Positions 35,146 to 47,253 of a DNA stretch of 64,000 bases are shown here, piece after piece. Positions within the stretch are counted from its first letter, which is position 1. Each line of letters opens with the position of its first letter. Under the pieces are notes generated by a model. That model was not told the DNA's origin and did no database searches. It saw nothing but the letters and a program-made list of their open reading frames with translations. Both the position numbers and the translations under genes were made by a program. Origin of the DNA: Gordionus sp. m RMFG-2023. Lineage: Eukaryota; Nematomorpha; Gordioida; Chordodea; Parachordodidae. Location of the stretch: the NCBI RefSeq assembly GCF_954871325.1, contig NC_088776.1:9369985-9433984 (forward strand). The letters are read 5' to 3'.

Positions 35146-38100
35146 TCACTTAAATTTATAAACATTTAATTTCCATTTTTTAATACTTTTCTCAGGTTTA
35201 TTGAAGTATCTATTGTTAGCAGATATGGTTGACCTTGGAACATCTCCATCTATTTGTTTGATTTTTTCTCTATCCCTGGTATCATCTAAACAACACTTAA
35301 TGTTTTTGTAATTGTCATTCTTGATCGGTTTGAAATATCTGTACGCGGTTATAGGGTCATTGGAATCACGAGGTAGACATTTTACGGCGCAGAGTTTATC
35401 ATTCTGAGTTTGAGGTTTAGACATTGAAGCTGAAAATCCGATAAAAGGCGTAGCGGTTGGTATTTCGAAAATTTTATTTTTCGTTGTTAAGCTTGCATCC
35501 ATATTTTTATCGGTAAAGCGAGAGTTGACTTTATTAGCCGATTTAGAATTTGAATTAAATGGATTTATAATAAATGCGTTATTTGTTGTTAGAAGTTCAT
35601 TTTTAACCATATTTTTATTACTGACTTTACTTGTGGGTGCTATAGTTCTTGTTGATAAGTTATCATTGAGATTTTCGGAATTAAAATAATGATTTGTAAT
35701 AATATGATTAGAGGTTGTTGAATTAGAATTATATGTAGTGACCTTCTTTCCGTCAGCAGAATTAAAGTTATGATTGAAAAGAGTGTCGTGATATTCAGCC
35801 TTTAAAGGAACACTTAGATCCCTATAAGACTCGAGCCAATCTCCTAGCTGAGGAGACAACTGTGGAGAAAAGTCAGGACTATTCTGATATCTTTTTTTTA
35901 AACAAATTTTGTAAGAAAAAAAAAATTCTAGAAGTGAAGAATAACTGAAAGTTCAAAAGATTTCTAAAAAACCTAAAAAGAAAGTAAATTTTATTACAAT
36001 ACTCTTAATTTATTCCTTCCTTATACCTTTCTCTCCTTTAAAATTAAACAATAAAACGAAATTATACTCGAATCTTTTAAGGATATATTCTTCATGAGCT
36101 GGAGATTTGAGTTCTAATTTTCTTTTACATTTTAGTTCTGTAATTTTACCTATAATATATCAATTTAAAAATTGTTTTATCATTTTTTTTATCAAATAAA
36201 TATAATTTACAAGAAGAAGAAAAAAAAACAAGAATGTAAAACTAAATTATACTTTCCAAGTCTCCCCCCTGATCTAACAACGTCAGCGATGGGCACTGAT
36301 TAAAATTTTGAAAGGTAATATCATCGGTATCGTTCAAAGAAGCTTCCTGATTATCAAAATGATTGAAGGAATCTATATTTTCATAATTGTTCTCCCATGA
36401 CAATACTGTCGTGTTTGGAGTTCTGTTCAAATCGGAAGCAGGGAATGTTGCCATATTTCTCGAGAATATTTCCATGTCGTCTATATCGATACTTTGGGTA
36501 AATTTTTTTTTTAAAATATATATATTAAAAATAAGCTTCTATTTTTATATTTGCAGTTGAAAGAGAATTAAGCACCCAGTATTCGAATCATATTTAAGAT
36601 ATTATGACGATTTTTTTATAGTAGATTGGTGTTTATATAACACCTAGTTGATTTAGCCGATTTTAAATTAAGAATTTAATAATATTGCACAAGGCTTCGA
36701 GATCTTGTTTGTTTAAGCTCTGTCATCTATGAGCAAAATCTCTAGTATTGCGTAATATGTTAAAGGCTATCATTTTTTATGTAAATATTACCCAGAGTAA
36801 AATTGCCGAGCACTAGGGTAGAGTGGTTAAAATAAAATTGAACCTAACTTTATCGTTTTATTAAACCAAATAATAACAATTTCGACATTTTCAACTATAA
36901 ATTGATCATTACAATAAGGGAATGTAATGGGAATTATCAAAATTAAAATATTTGTGCAAGCATATTGCACATTTTAATTATTTTTTACCTTTCCGACTAT
37001 TTTTAGGTTATTTCAGAACACACACAAATTATTTATTAAACGTTCTTTTTATGCTCAAATGCTTCTTTTTTTCATGTGGAGTAGATGATAATATTTCAAA
37101 ATTCATTTTCTACAGTTTTATGACAGGCGAAACATTTTAACCGTCCTTATAGCCGCATTTTATCCCAATATGATATTTATTATAAATCGTCATTGAATGA
37201 CTTTTGGTTATGCTATAAGCTTCAAATAACATTTACTTTATAGCTAAGACTTAAAAAAAAATTTTTATAAAATTTTAAGTTATTAAGCCATGTCCTGGTT
37301 TAATTTATTTTTGATACTTTTTTCTGTTTAGCCTAGGGTAAACAGCTTTTAAAGTAAGGCACCCTATTTTAGTTTGTTGTTTATGTGTGTACAACCTGGT
37401 CTTTTTTCTCAAAAATAAAGACTTAAGAGCCATCGAAAAGTCAAACTTTTTTGTGGTGTCCTAATTGTTCTTATTTTTATTTTAAATCGAAATAGAGTAA
37501 AAATTGAACAGTAAATAGCATATTTTTAAAGAATCAAGATGTTGTTTTTTTTAGTAATAAGAAATAAATGTATATACATATTTTTGTAATAAAGCTAATT
37601 GCTAGGCTTGAACACTCATAATTATGTAAATTTTAAAAATTTACAGTTCCCGTATTATTTTGTATCAAATTCATTTTTTTTAAATAAACGTAAAAAATTT
37701 TTGCCAATCCTGATTTGAACCCCAAGTCTTCGAATTACTAGACAAGCCAGGCATCAATGGGTACTAGAGGCTAGTGGGCTATTTAAAAAAATTGGTACTA
37801 TTATTTTAGCAAGGGACTTACCTCCGACACATCTTGTAGCGATAGCCGTAAGAATCGCACAAAAATTCTATGATTTTTAAACGGCGAATTTGGTAATTCA
37901 AACAAAAGGTTCAAAAAGAAAGGAAATAATTTATATATATAATTAAGAATTTTTTTAAAAATAAAAGTAAACCTCTCATCAATAACGATTGCGCTATCTT
38001 CAACCGACACCGACAAATTTTTCAAAGAATTGTTCAAGGCCTGGCAACTTTCATATTCTTTTATTTCAATCATTCCCATCTTTCCCATTTGAACGTTTTC

Positions 38101-41100
38101 TTCTCCATCGTATCCCAAGATATTCTCCCCGATATTCTTATACTGTTGGTGGATATCGTTATTATTACTGTCCAAATTTTCGTAAATCGCCTCCAGGGGC
38201 ATTAATTTACATCGATTATTGTTTAAATTATTATCAAAATAAGGGGAGGACTCATAATTATTTTTATCATAACTGTCTTCATTTCTACCTTTCAAGATAT
38301 TGTACAGAGGAGGAAGTGCTGGTGGTGAATAAAAATTAACTGCACCATTGTTATTGTCGTAATATTGATTCGAAGTCATCATGCCATTGTTATCGACATT
38401 GATGGGTCTGAAATTGTACAAAACCGACCCTAAGTATTGTTCATTTATCCTTCTATTTATCTCTGAATCAGAGTTTTTGGTACTATTGGAAATGTTTTGG
38501 GTTAGAGTAGCATTATTTATGGCAGAATATGTGCCACCATTATTCTTGATATAATGTAGTTTATCACTGGACATACCATTTTTATTAGACCCATCGATGA
38601 ACAACTTTCTGTCACAATTTTTGGCATTTCTAGAAGATTTTCTGGAATCATTTAAGGTTGGTGGTATGTTTTCTTTTTTATTAACTGTTAAGTAAATATA
38701 AATTGATTTAAATGATAGTATCAAACTATTCAATTTATATCAAACTCTTATAAAGTAAAATGGAAATTAACCGTAGGCTTCGTCATTCCAGAGCCCAGAT
38801 ATCTTATTCTTATATCTGCTCTTCCTTTTTGGATTACTCACTGTATTTTGGGTTGAGCTAAGATTTTGTTAAAATATAAAAAAGAAATATATGTAATATC
38901 ACTTTAAGTCATTTATGATACTTTATTAAACCAATGGATATATTTTTATAAGCTTAACCACATGAGCCAAGCCAAGTAGAAAAAGTGACTAACTCTTTCG
39001 TTTAGTTTGATTTTTTCGTTTCACGTAAAATACTCACAAAAGTTAAAGAATTTCATGGAAACCAGGTCTAACTACAAAATTTCTTAAATATAATTTTATA
39101 CAAGTAATTCTAACTAAGGAAGGATATCAAAATTCATAATGATTTTTTTAAGTTAGTTTCACATTTCGTCTTTTGTCATGCGGGAATCCAATTGGACTAA
39201 ATAAATTAAAAAAATCTAACAGGCCCTTCAAAATTTATTTTATGCGCTACGGTCTTTCTTTAAGTGCCCGATATTTTAGAAAAGGTTTCTCAACTCGGTT
39301 AGTAAAATTTTAGACCCAGCTCGATTTTTTTTTAGCACGTCATAATTTTTTTATTATGGAACAACAAAAATCATAAATATGCATTATTCAAGGTTTTTGA
39401 AAATAAACATTAACAAATTCCGGGTCGGTTCAATATTTTGCATCTTATACATTCAGATCTAATTTTGAAACCAAAGTGAAGGAAAATTGTCAGCCAAATT
39501 GTTAGTTCTTAAAATCGTGCAGCCGCCTACTTTTTCCTTAAAAAAATATCCGTTTGTGATTGATCTTAATTTTGACGAGATTTCGAGTCAGCTCAAACGG
39601 CTTAAAAATAGAGCTATTAAATAGTAAGATATAATTGCTCAACAAAAAACATAGAACAGTTGCATTTAAACATGTTATTGCGTAAAGTAAATAAGCTTTG
39701 AACATATGGTATAATGTATTTTTTTTCTAAATTATAAACTTTTGAAGCCATTTTTTACTGGGAGTCGTGTTTCTTCGAATGGCTGACATTTTATTTTTGA
39801 GTAATAAATTGGTTGCGTCAGTCCCATCGCAGAAAGATTTTTCCAAAGATTGTTGACTCCATTTTTCGTTTGTTCCCTGCGCGAAAAAAAAGGAGTAAAT
39901 AGATATATTTTAATATAATTTTTATAACATTTTATGCTGTTGCTCAAAACAATAAATATTTATGTCAAACCAGGTCGTAAATAGCTTCACATTAAAAAAA
40001 TTATCTTAAGCTACATATAGACACCCAATTTTTAGAAATATGTAACACTAGCTCTAACCCTTGCTATTTCGGTAAAAGGCTGGGCTGAATTTTTTATTTT
40101 TAAGCCCTGTACTACTTAAAATGACCATTCATTTAAATGTGTATCAATACAAATCAGCAGGTGATGACAAACCATTTTGATTTCCTATATTTATCAATCA
40201 TTATTAAAATTTTGTGAAAACTTTCCCAGCTGATTTGCAACGACGCTTCAAAATGTATTTTAATGAATGAATTGTTAGTCTATGTAATATATATTATTGG
40301 TCATTGTCTTGGAAATCGGGGATGAAGGTTAAGTTTTAAATATTTAACTTGGCTGAGAATCAAAAAAAATAGGAAAAATAACTATATTAAACTATAGAAT
40401 TAAGAGAAGCTTTAGAGTTTTTACACACATTTAACTATAATCAGTGATATTGACTTCCCCGCAGGGCTAAAAAATAAAGAACAGTTTATACATTCATATG
40501 CGTAGTAATACTCTTTAATAATTTGCCAGCTCTGGTGAATATCATGTTAAGCTAATAAAAGACTTCCCATCCCCCTTTCTCTGTGTCCCCTTTTTCTCAA
40601 AAAAAAAACAATCTATCCCTACAAATATTAATTTGAAAGAAAAATAAGTAAAAGTTAATAATTTTTTAAAATATTTCAGGAAAAAACATTTTTATATTAA
40701 TGGTGAAAACCTAAAATTATTTTTAAAAAGAAATATAGAATAGCTAAAGGCCTGCTATAAGTAGACCTAAGGAACCTTAATAAAAATAATGTGGCAGGGA
40801 AAGTCAACATTGTAGTACCCCCCCCCCCCAATGTATAGTTTACTACATTAAAAAAGGGTGCGATTAAAAAGTGAGCTAGGTGGCGTCTAATACCGCTTTA
40901 TATTTTTTTCCCTCATGTGACAATAATGTTAAAGTAAAAAAAGCGAAGAAACTTTTAAACCCGGATTTTTTTTTATAAAAAAAAAATAGATACTTGACTA
41001 TAATCTTGTATTGATTGGCAGGAAGATTGAAAGGAAGAATCAAGAGGTTCACAACTTTCTTTATTATTGGCTATTTTGAAGGAGTTTAAGAAATGATCTT

Positions 41101-41156
41101 GATATCCTAATCTCTGGAAAACGTTAACAGCGTTAATGACTTTGCCTCTTGGTTTC
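35146..41156 (-). CDS. 'gene B': multi-exon asparagine-rich protein with DWLESYRDLSVPL motif, partial
   Basis: Minus-strand exons: 41156-40994, 39876-39740, 38857-38772, 38684-37973, 37867-37822, 36491-36253 and 35843 (or 35883)-35146. The first five join with exact phases (163, 137, 86, 712 and 46 nt), and all five boundaries have GT/AG; the donor after 37822 is a consensus gtaagt. The join to 36491 does not fit in phase, so a small exon is probably missing there. Segments include RGKVINAVNVFQRLGYQDHF, MSAIRRNTTPSKKWLQ, VNKKENIPPTLNDSRKSSR, an N-rich middle with SPPALPPLYNIL, and near the C-terminus DWLESYRDLSVPL, followed by about 220 residues to TAA. No domain was recognised. Basic/TP motifs and low complexity suggest a phosphorylated, disordered, possibly nuclear protein (inference). 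It converges with gene A. Confidence 0.65.
36640..36785. mobile_element. palindromic MITE, copy 4, in an intron of gene B
   Basis: The stretch gaatttaataatattgcaca followed by aggcttcgagatcttg pairs with atgagcaaaatctctagtat followed by tgcgtaatatg on the other arm. Family of 10698, 14288 and 18118. Confidence 0.55.
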
Positions 41157-41334
41157 CTTTTATATGTAAGTTTTATTTTATGGAGAAGTCAAAATACCGA
41201 TCAAATAAAAAACTTAATTTTATACTATATTCAAATTATAAAGACAAAAAATATATAATGTGAAAATTGCAAAAAAAATTTTTATTTGTAATTAAAATAT
41301 TCTAGCAAATTTTACTCGAATAAAAGTTTCTAAT

Positions 41335-42330
41335 TTTTTTCATTAATGCAGTATGCGAGGAAACCGAAGTAATGGTAGCACAGCGGGCCGATGTATGGGC
41401 AGTTAAGTTGAAGAAATATGGCACCGATGGCAGCTCTTTTAAAACAGTTTATCAGCAACAAACGTTGCAGGCAAGGAACTATGCAATTTGATCCATACCC
41501 GAAAGTTGAAATATTTCCCTTCAATACATAAGAGAGAGGTCGTCATGATAAAATCTAGGATACAGGAGGGTTGGATAAAATGAAGAAACGTATAAGGGAT
41601 ACTGTGACTAGAAGATGTTGGCATAAAGGTGAGGCCTATCCTATTATTGTCAGACCGAACTTGATAATGGGAAGCTGCCGGGAATAAGATGTTGGATGTA
41701 AGGGAAATGCGAATAATCGGATTAATCCTAGGATACACCAATTTGGATCGTATGGCCAATGCTAGCCCGAAAATGAAGATGGGCCTACCTCTCTTGTGTG
41801 AAAAGATAAAGGAGAGCAAACTGGGATAATTATGCGTTCAGGATTTTTCTAAGGGGGGGGGAGCACTATTAGGTTTATTTTTTTTTCTTTCATTTATTTT
41901 TGGGGGAGAGGAGGGTGGGGCAAATGCATAGGGGAAAATCTTTTATTAGCTTAAAATGTTGTTTACAAAACAGGGCTAATATTTGCAATGGGAAGATTTC
42001 CCCCTTCTCTCCTTAGTTAGCCGTGGCTTAGATGGTATCGCCAGGTGCCAAGGACCTCAACTAACGTAAATCGGCTACATCTATATTTTAACGTTATGTA
42101 CTAACGAACTAGAGGCAGGCCATGACCATATGACTAACCAACTTGGATTTCTCAAATCCGTAATGGTATGTTGGATAAGAAATTTGTAGTTGATATTGCC
42201 CAAAGCCGGGCCATATGAAATGATAAGACGCGTTTAAAGGCCCCAACTAGTTTTGGGATTAAGGTAAGAAGACGTGAAGAAATGATTCTTAAAATAAAAG
42301 GCCATATTGATTCCTTGGAGAGGTGTTGAC
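41335..42330. other. G+C-richer island of unknown identity, interrupted by a MITE
   Basis: About 0.8 kb whose base composition is clearly richer than its surroundings, split by the hAT MITE at 41826-42031. On the plus strand, short protein-like frames succeed each other (VMVAQRADVWAVKLKKYGTD at about 41.38 kb; RDTVTRRCWHKGEAYP at about 41.6 kb; SFGIKVRRREEMILKIKGHI at about 42.25 kb). On the minus strand a 126-codon frame is open (41439-41819). Neither matches a family I know. It is probably a decayed mobile-element or host coding region. Confidence 0.4.
41826..42031. mobile_element. hAT-type MITE, about 206 bp
   Basis: The left atgcgttcaggatttttcta, then a G run, and the right gaagatttcccccttctctc followed by cttagttagccgtggct, match the two ends of the 62531-63735 element. 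The inner tttattagcttaaaatg is also shared. The target duplication is not recognisable. Confidence 0.6.
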
Positions 42331-42590
42331 AATTATTATTTGTAAGATAGAGATCAAATGATAATATTTCACTTTAATTAAGGCTAACGGCACACCAGAG
42401 CCTTCTAGTGCTTAATGCTAAAAAACAGCAACCAAAAATTGAACTTTATTAATTGTATTAATTTCGAATAATTTGCAAATTTTGAAGTAGATGATGAATT
42501 ATATAGTTGGCCCTATTTTAAATCAAATGTCGTTCTTCGAAGATGATAAAAATGCTGGCCATTAGTTCAAATACATGCTCTGAGGCGCAG

Positions 42591-43245
42591 TGGCCCCTAC
42601 AACGGGGGGGGGGGGGGGGTCCGAAGCAACTGCTTCAGTAAATTTGAGTGGGGGTACTTCTTTTTTTTTTAAATTTATTTATTATTTAATTCTTTTACTG
42701 TTTTGTTACATCCATCATGATCAAGTGATTTCTGGTTTATAAATGTAATAATAACCCCCCCCCCCCTCAACTTAATATTTAATTTAATATATATTGACGA
42801 AAATTTTTCTACTTATTTTTTTAAGCATAATATGAATAGATAGTAGTATTCATATTTTAATTTAAATATCTTATCTTCCCTCCCTCCCATTTCTTAGGAA
42901 TCAAATGATCCCATCAATATTGTCAGAAAAAGAATTGACAAATTTATAATTGATATATCTAGAATTAGGAACTCTTCAACCTACACATTATTTATTCCCC
43001 AAAGATAATAATAATAAAAACAGATGCTTAATGAAAGCTTTAATGAAAAAAAAACTAATATTGACAATAGCAAAATTGCTAGAAATTGGATTACTTATCG
43101 TATTAAAATGAATAAAGTTTTTTGCTTAACATGTCTCTTATTTGGAGGTCCACACACAAATTCAAAATGGAAATGTGAAGGTCTAGATAAATGACAGAAT
43201 ATTAATCGTGATAATATTCTGCATGAATCTTCACCAGAAAGTGTA
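42591..43245 (+). mobile_element. hAT remnant, left end and TTF zinc-finger part
   Basis: Begins near a G-run terminus (cagtggcccctacaacgggg). At about 42.89-43.23 kb the plus strand encodes an N-terminal hAT region: SNDPINIVRKRIDKFII, then RNWITYRIKMNKVFCLTCLL followed by FGG and a W-x-C-EGLDK block. The F-C-L-x-C pattern and the EGL/D-W-like block are those of the TTF zinc finger of hAT (ZMYM1-like) transposases. The frame carries an internal stop and then passes into mariner sequence near 43250. Confidence 0.6.
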
Positions 43246-43249
43246 GGAG

Positions 43250-45170
43250 CCACTGCTGAGGCGATCTCAACATTCATTGATTGCATGATTAACAATTTCA
43301 TATTTCAGCAAAACAGTGCTTCAGCTCACCGAGCCAAAGAAACTGTGGATTTGCTTCATGAGAAACACCATATTTTATTTTACCCACTCTTTGGCCCCTT
43401 AATAGCCCTGATCTCAATTCGGTCAACATCAAGGAATAGTGCATCTTACGAGAACATGTTTATCAAACCCGCCAGGCGCGTAACCAATGGGGGGAAAGGG
43501 GGAAATTCCCCCCCATCGCAAATTTGACTATTTTCATAAATATCATTTTAAGCTAATAAAAATTTTACCCCCCCCCCAGACCCCCCCTTTCACCAATCAA
43601 AATTTTACAAATATTTGAATATCAATTTTCCAACATATTATTCAAAAATATTAATAAAATGTAAAAATATTTAGTCAAAGAGATTGAAATCAAACGATAA
43701 TTTATAAATAAGGCTGAGCATGAAAAAAAGTAATGTGTCTTAGCAGCGATATCATTATTGAATTCAATTGATCAATCAGAGTTTATCATTGCTGCTAGTT
43801 GCATCAATAAATTATTTTTAGCTCACTACTTTGTAGAAATTTACAAAAACCAAATTTAGATTTGGTACAAGTTATTGATTTGGCGGAAAATATACATGAA
43901 CAGGTAGATACAATAAAAGAATGAATGTAGATAAATATTTTCATAATATTTATCTAGACGTTGAATCGAAGGCTAAATTTTATGATATAATACTAATTAA
44001 ACCTCATCTAGCACCTAGGCCATTATTGAGATGAAAATAAATATTGGCTCAATAGAAGAATATTATAAAATATCCATTTTCATCCCATTCTTAGATACTT
44101 TTTTATAGCAAATAAAAGTACGGGTTTTAGATAAAAAACAAGTCTTTAGCAATCTTCAAGTTTTATTACCCAAAGATCCTTCTTCATTTTCTAATGCCAC
44201 TATTGGTAAAATTAAATATTTAGAAAAATTTTATTCCTATGAGATTGATACTGAAATAAATTTAATCAGTGAATTCGAATTGTGGTATAAATATTTATAC
44301 GTTTAGCTATTTTACCTGAGCATGCTATTGATGCGCTCAAGCGGTGTAAAGAAACCTTGGCTCAATTTCCTAATATTTCGAAGTTGTTTTATATTCTTGC
44401 ATGTTTGCCTATTACAACATGTATGTACGAATGAAAGGACTTTTTCCAACTTGAGAAGGTTGAAAACATATTTACGAAGTACTGAATCTCGGCTAAATGG
44501 GTTAGCTCTGTTAAATATACACAGAGATTTGGTTCCAAAGACAAACGAAATAATTAAAAATCTTGTATTTGATAAGAAGTTAAAAAAACTTGTTAATTTA
44601 ATTATTTTCTAGTCAATATTTTAAACTACTATTAGTATTTTCAATAAAAAAAATTATATTCTACTTATATTGTATGAGAATTTAAGCTGAGGCTAGTTTT
44701 TAAAGCAAATTTTATAAAAAGACATTACACTTTATTTCAACTTTACATATAAATAAACCTTTACATTTAAAAAAAACTTTATTAAATATAATATACCTAA
44801 CTTGAAATAATAAAAAAGAGGCTTGTAATATCCTATCCATAAACACGAATTAGTAAATAATAGTTAAAAATAGAAATATAATTATTATTAAATTATGAAT
44901 AATTTAATAGAATAGCTAAATAAGACCCACCGGCCTTCGGCCGGGGAAAGCTGGCCGAAGGCCAGGTAAAAGGGGTTTGGGGGCGAAGCCCCAAAAAATT
45001 TCCCCCCCCCTATAAGAAAATCCTGGATACGCCACTGAAACCCGCATAGGCTAAGTTTAAAATCTCATATAGTGACTTGAGGAATGGAATCATTTTGCTC
45101 GAGGAGTGTTCGATCTTGCAATCAATGAATGGCAAGATCGCCTTTGTGCATGATTAACATCTGACTCAAA
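43250..45170 (+). mobile_element. Tc1/mariner transposase remnant, split by an hAT
   Basis: The 5' part (43285-43472) has FQQNSASAHRAKETVDLL, the mariner second-Asp block with Asn where Asp is expected. It is followed in a shifted frame by TLWPLNSPDLNSVNIKE. The 3' part (45046-45160) continues with RLEEWN and AINEWQDRLCA, the usual mariner C-terminus. An hAT element with 8-bp duplications lies between them. The N-terminal half of mariner is missing, and frameshift and stop changes show that it is dead. Confidence 0.75.
43473..45037 (+). mobile_element. hAT transposon, internally deleted, inserted in mariner
   Basis: Bounded by caggcgcgtaaccaatgggg at the left and tcctggatacgccactg at the right. 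A perfect 8-bp duplication, aaacccgc, sits at 43465-43472 and 45038-45045. Inside, the plus strand holds the C-terminal half of the transposase: QVIDLAENIHEQVDTIKE near 43.87 kb, then SIEEYYKISIFIPFLDTF near 44.05 kb and NERTFSNLRRLKTYLRSTES near 44.43 kb, with RLNGLALLNIHRDL after it, the hAT dimerisation domain (frame 44322-44612). The N-terminal part is absent and there are some stops. The right end has stacked GC hairpins (ggccttcggcc, ggggcgaagcccc). Confidence 0.88.
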
Positions 45171-45942
45171 TTAATTTTAAATTGTTGATGTTTTTAAATT
45201 TTTTTAAAGTTTAATAAAAAAAAAAATTTTATTGGAAAGTTCAGATTTCATTTCTCAAATTTTGAATTCGACGAACCTTAGACCTTGTTTGTAGAATTCG
45301 ATGAAATATACAGAAAACATTGATAATTTATCCCTTACTCAATCTATAAAATTTTCTTGAAATTATTATAGAACTGGAAGATTTGATGCTAAAAAAAGGA
45401 TATTAGTTCATATGACGATACAGTGAACGAGGTCTAGATTTAAAAAAAAATATATGGGATTTCTATCGTGGATTTTTCAAATGCTAAATAAATAGTTAGT
45501 CTATAATAGAACATTCGAACGCATAATATTAAAAGATGGCAAGCTAAAAATTGAGCGTCGCAAAATAACATTATTAAAAAAAATTTGTATATTTTGAAAC
45601 GTTTGCAGATTAAAAATTTTTTTATACTATTTGTATAAATTCCGAATAACTTCCATATTTTTAAAAACATACAGATTTAATTAGATTTAAATTAGATCTG
45701 CATAATTATCTGTATATGATTTATTTCTAATTTTTTTATATATAATAACTACCAACCCCTCATTTTCTCAAATGCATAAATGCTCTGGTATTGAGCCTTC
45801 CTTGGCATAATATATATATATACATAATTTTTCAAATTTTGTGCTGAATCAAAATTGTTATTTATAAATAATTATTAAAATAATGAATATAAAATAAAAT
45901 GGTTGTATATAAACTTTTGAGTTTGAAATCTAACAAATTCAC

Positions 45943-46038
45943 CGTAAGCTTTCTGAATATCCTCCCAAGAAACGCATAAAGTGTTGACGTTATGGGGCAC
46001 AGATTTCCCCAAATATCTCAACGTGAATATAGAATCTC
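45943..46038 (-). CDS. internal exon of an unidentified minus-strand gene
   Basis: Minus strand, 96 nt between the acceptor gaattttatAG and the donor TACG|gtgaat: two lead bases, 31 codons, one trailing base. The peptide includes DSIFTLRYLGKSVPHNVNTL and then CVSWEDIQKAY. FTLRYLGK resembles the first strand of phosphotyrosine-binding (PTB) domains, which often read F-x-V-x-Y-L-G, but one strand is not enough for an assignment. A possible first exon lies at about 47.24 kb on the same strand (MENKKVTKK before gtaaaa), though its phase does not fit directly. Confidence 0.5.
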
Positions 46039-46594
46039 CTATAAAATTCAAATCCGATTAATAATAAAAATTTTAATATTTTTATGTATCTTCATATCTT
46101 GATATCATGATTACATATATATAACAACAAGAATTTGATTATTTTATTTGTGTGGTCTTTCATCAGATTGAGATCTTCAAACTTTCTTATATCTTTATAA
46201 ATATTATGAATTAAATTATCTTATATTTTTAAAAAAGGATTTTATAAACTTTGTATATATATTGGCTTACCAAAAATAAATTATAATTACTAAAACCTAT
46301 TTTATTTGGGAAAATTATTCTATAGCAGGGGTCTTTTTTTCTTTTATATAAGAGTCGTTTTTTGCGTATTATTTTTGGAAAATTGTAACGTCCTCAAAAG
46401 TTACTTTTAATGGTATAAATCGTATAATACATTACAATTATACAAGTTATCCAACATGAAATGAAAATTATAGCCGCTTACATCTTTTGATTAAAAAATT
46501 AGGCCTTAGAGTTTAATACTTTAGAAAAAAAGTCTAGTTATAACCCTGGGCTTAATATATTTCCAATATTGCAAATGGAAATGAGGCTTAAGAC

Positions 46595-47082
46595 CAGGGT
46601 TACCAGATCTTCAACATTGACTATTAGACTACCATATTTTTTTTAAAAAAGTCGAAATCTACCACACTTAACTCAACTACCACATTTTTAAAAGTTCGCA
46701 AATACACTAACAAAAACACCTACAAAATCTCCCACATTCTAAATTTTTTTCCCCAAAAAAATCATGCATTTGATATAAAAATATCATTTGTAAACATAGA
46801 CATTTTAAAATCAAGAAATTCAATTCCAACTTTCTAAATTTACTAGGTTTTATCTGATAACTAATAAAAGTACACGAAATTTTATATAGATACGCTATAC
46901 CACAAATGATAAAAAAAATCTATTAAAAAATAATTTTTTAAAAAATAGCCTATTTTCTTTTAAATAATTAAAAAAATAAATCCGGAATTAATAAAAAATT
47001 TTCAGCCTCTGATAAAAAAATTTATTTATTTTTATATGAAAATCTACCTACCACAATCGAATAATTTTACCTGCCAACCCTG
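46595..47082. mobile_element. hAT-type MITE, about 490 bp (CAGGGTTGGCAGG ends)
   Basis: The left cagggttaccagatcttcaa and the inverse of the right (cagggttggcaggtaaaatt). The interior has repeated ctacca/tacctaccaca blocks. The flanking 8-mers do not match. A related right end is at 28205-28256. Confidence 0.55.
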
Positions 47083-47253
47083 CTTTATATTGCGCACAAA
47101 TTAAGCGTTTCTAACACTTCGTCCAATAATGCATTTCAAATGGCATCGTGAAAATTGGTAAAATTACCGTTTGGCTTTAGCAACCATTTAAACAAACGCG
47201 AACAGTTTTACTTTTTTCGTGACTTTTTTATTCTCCATCTTGAAATATTATAT

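Noticed and set aside
37690-37790. tRNA-like stretch on the minus strand (ggggttcaaatca with a partial cloverleaf)
   Set aside because: The T-stem does not pair, the anticodon stem has only four pairs with a ten-base loop, and no A box fits.
37989-38339. 116-residue plus-strand frame
   Set aside because: Antisense shadow of the large N-rich exon of gene B.
39280-39480. Patch with ccgggtcggttcaat and nearby cagctcg
   Set aside because: May be another GC-island repeat in an intron of gene B, but no inverted ends were found.
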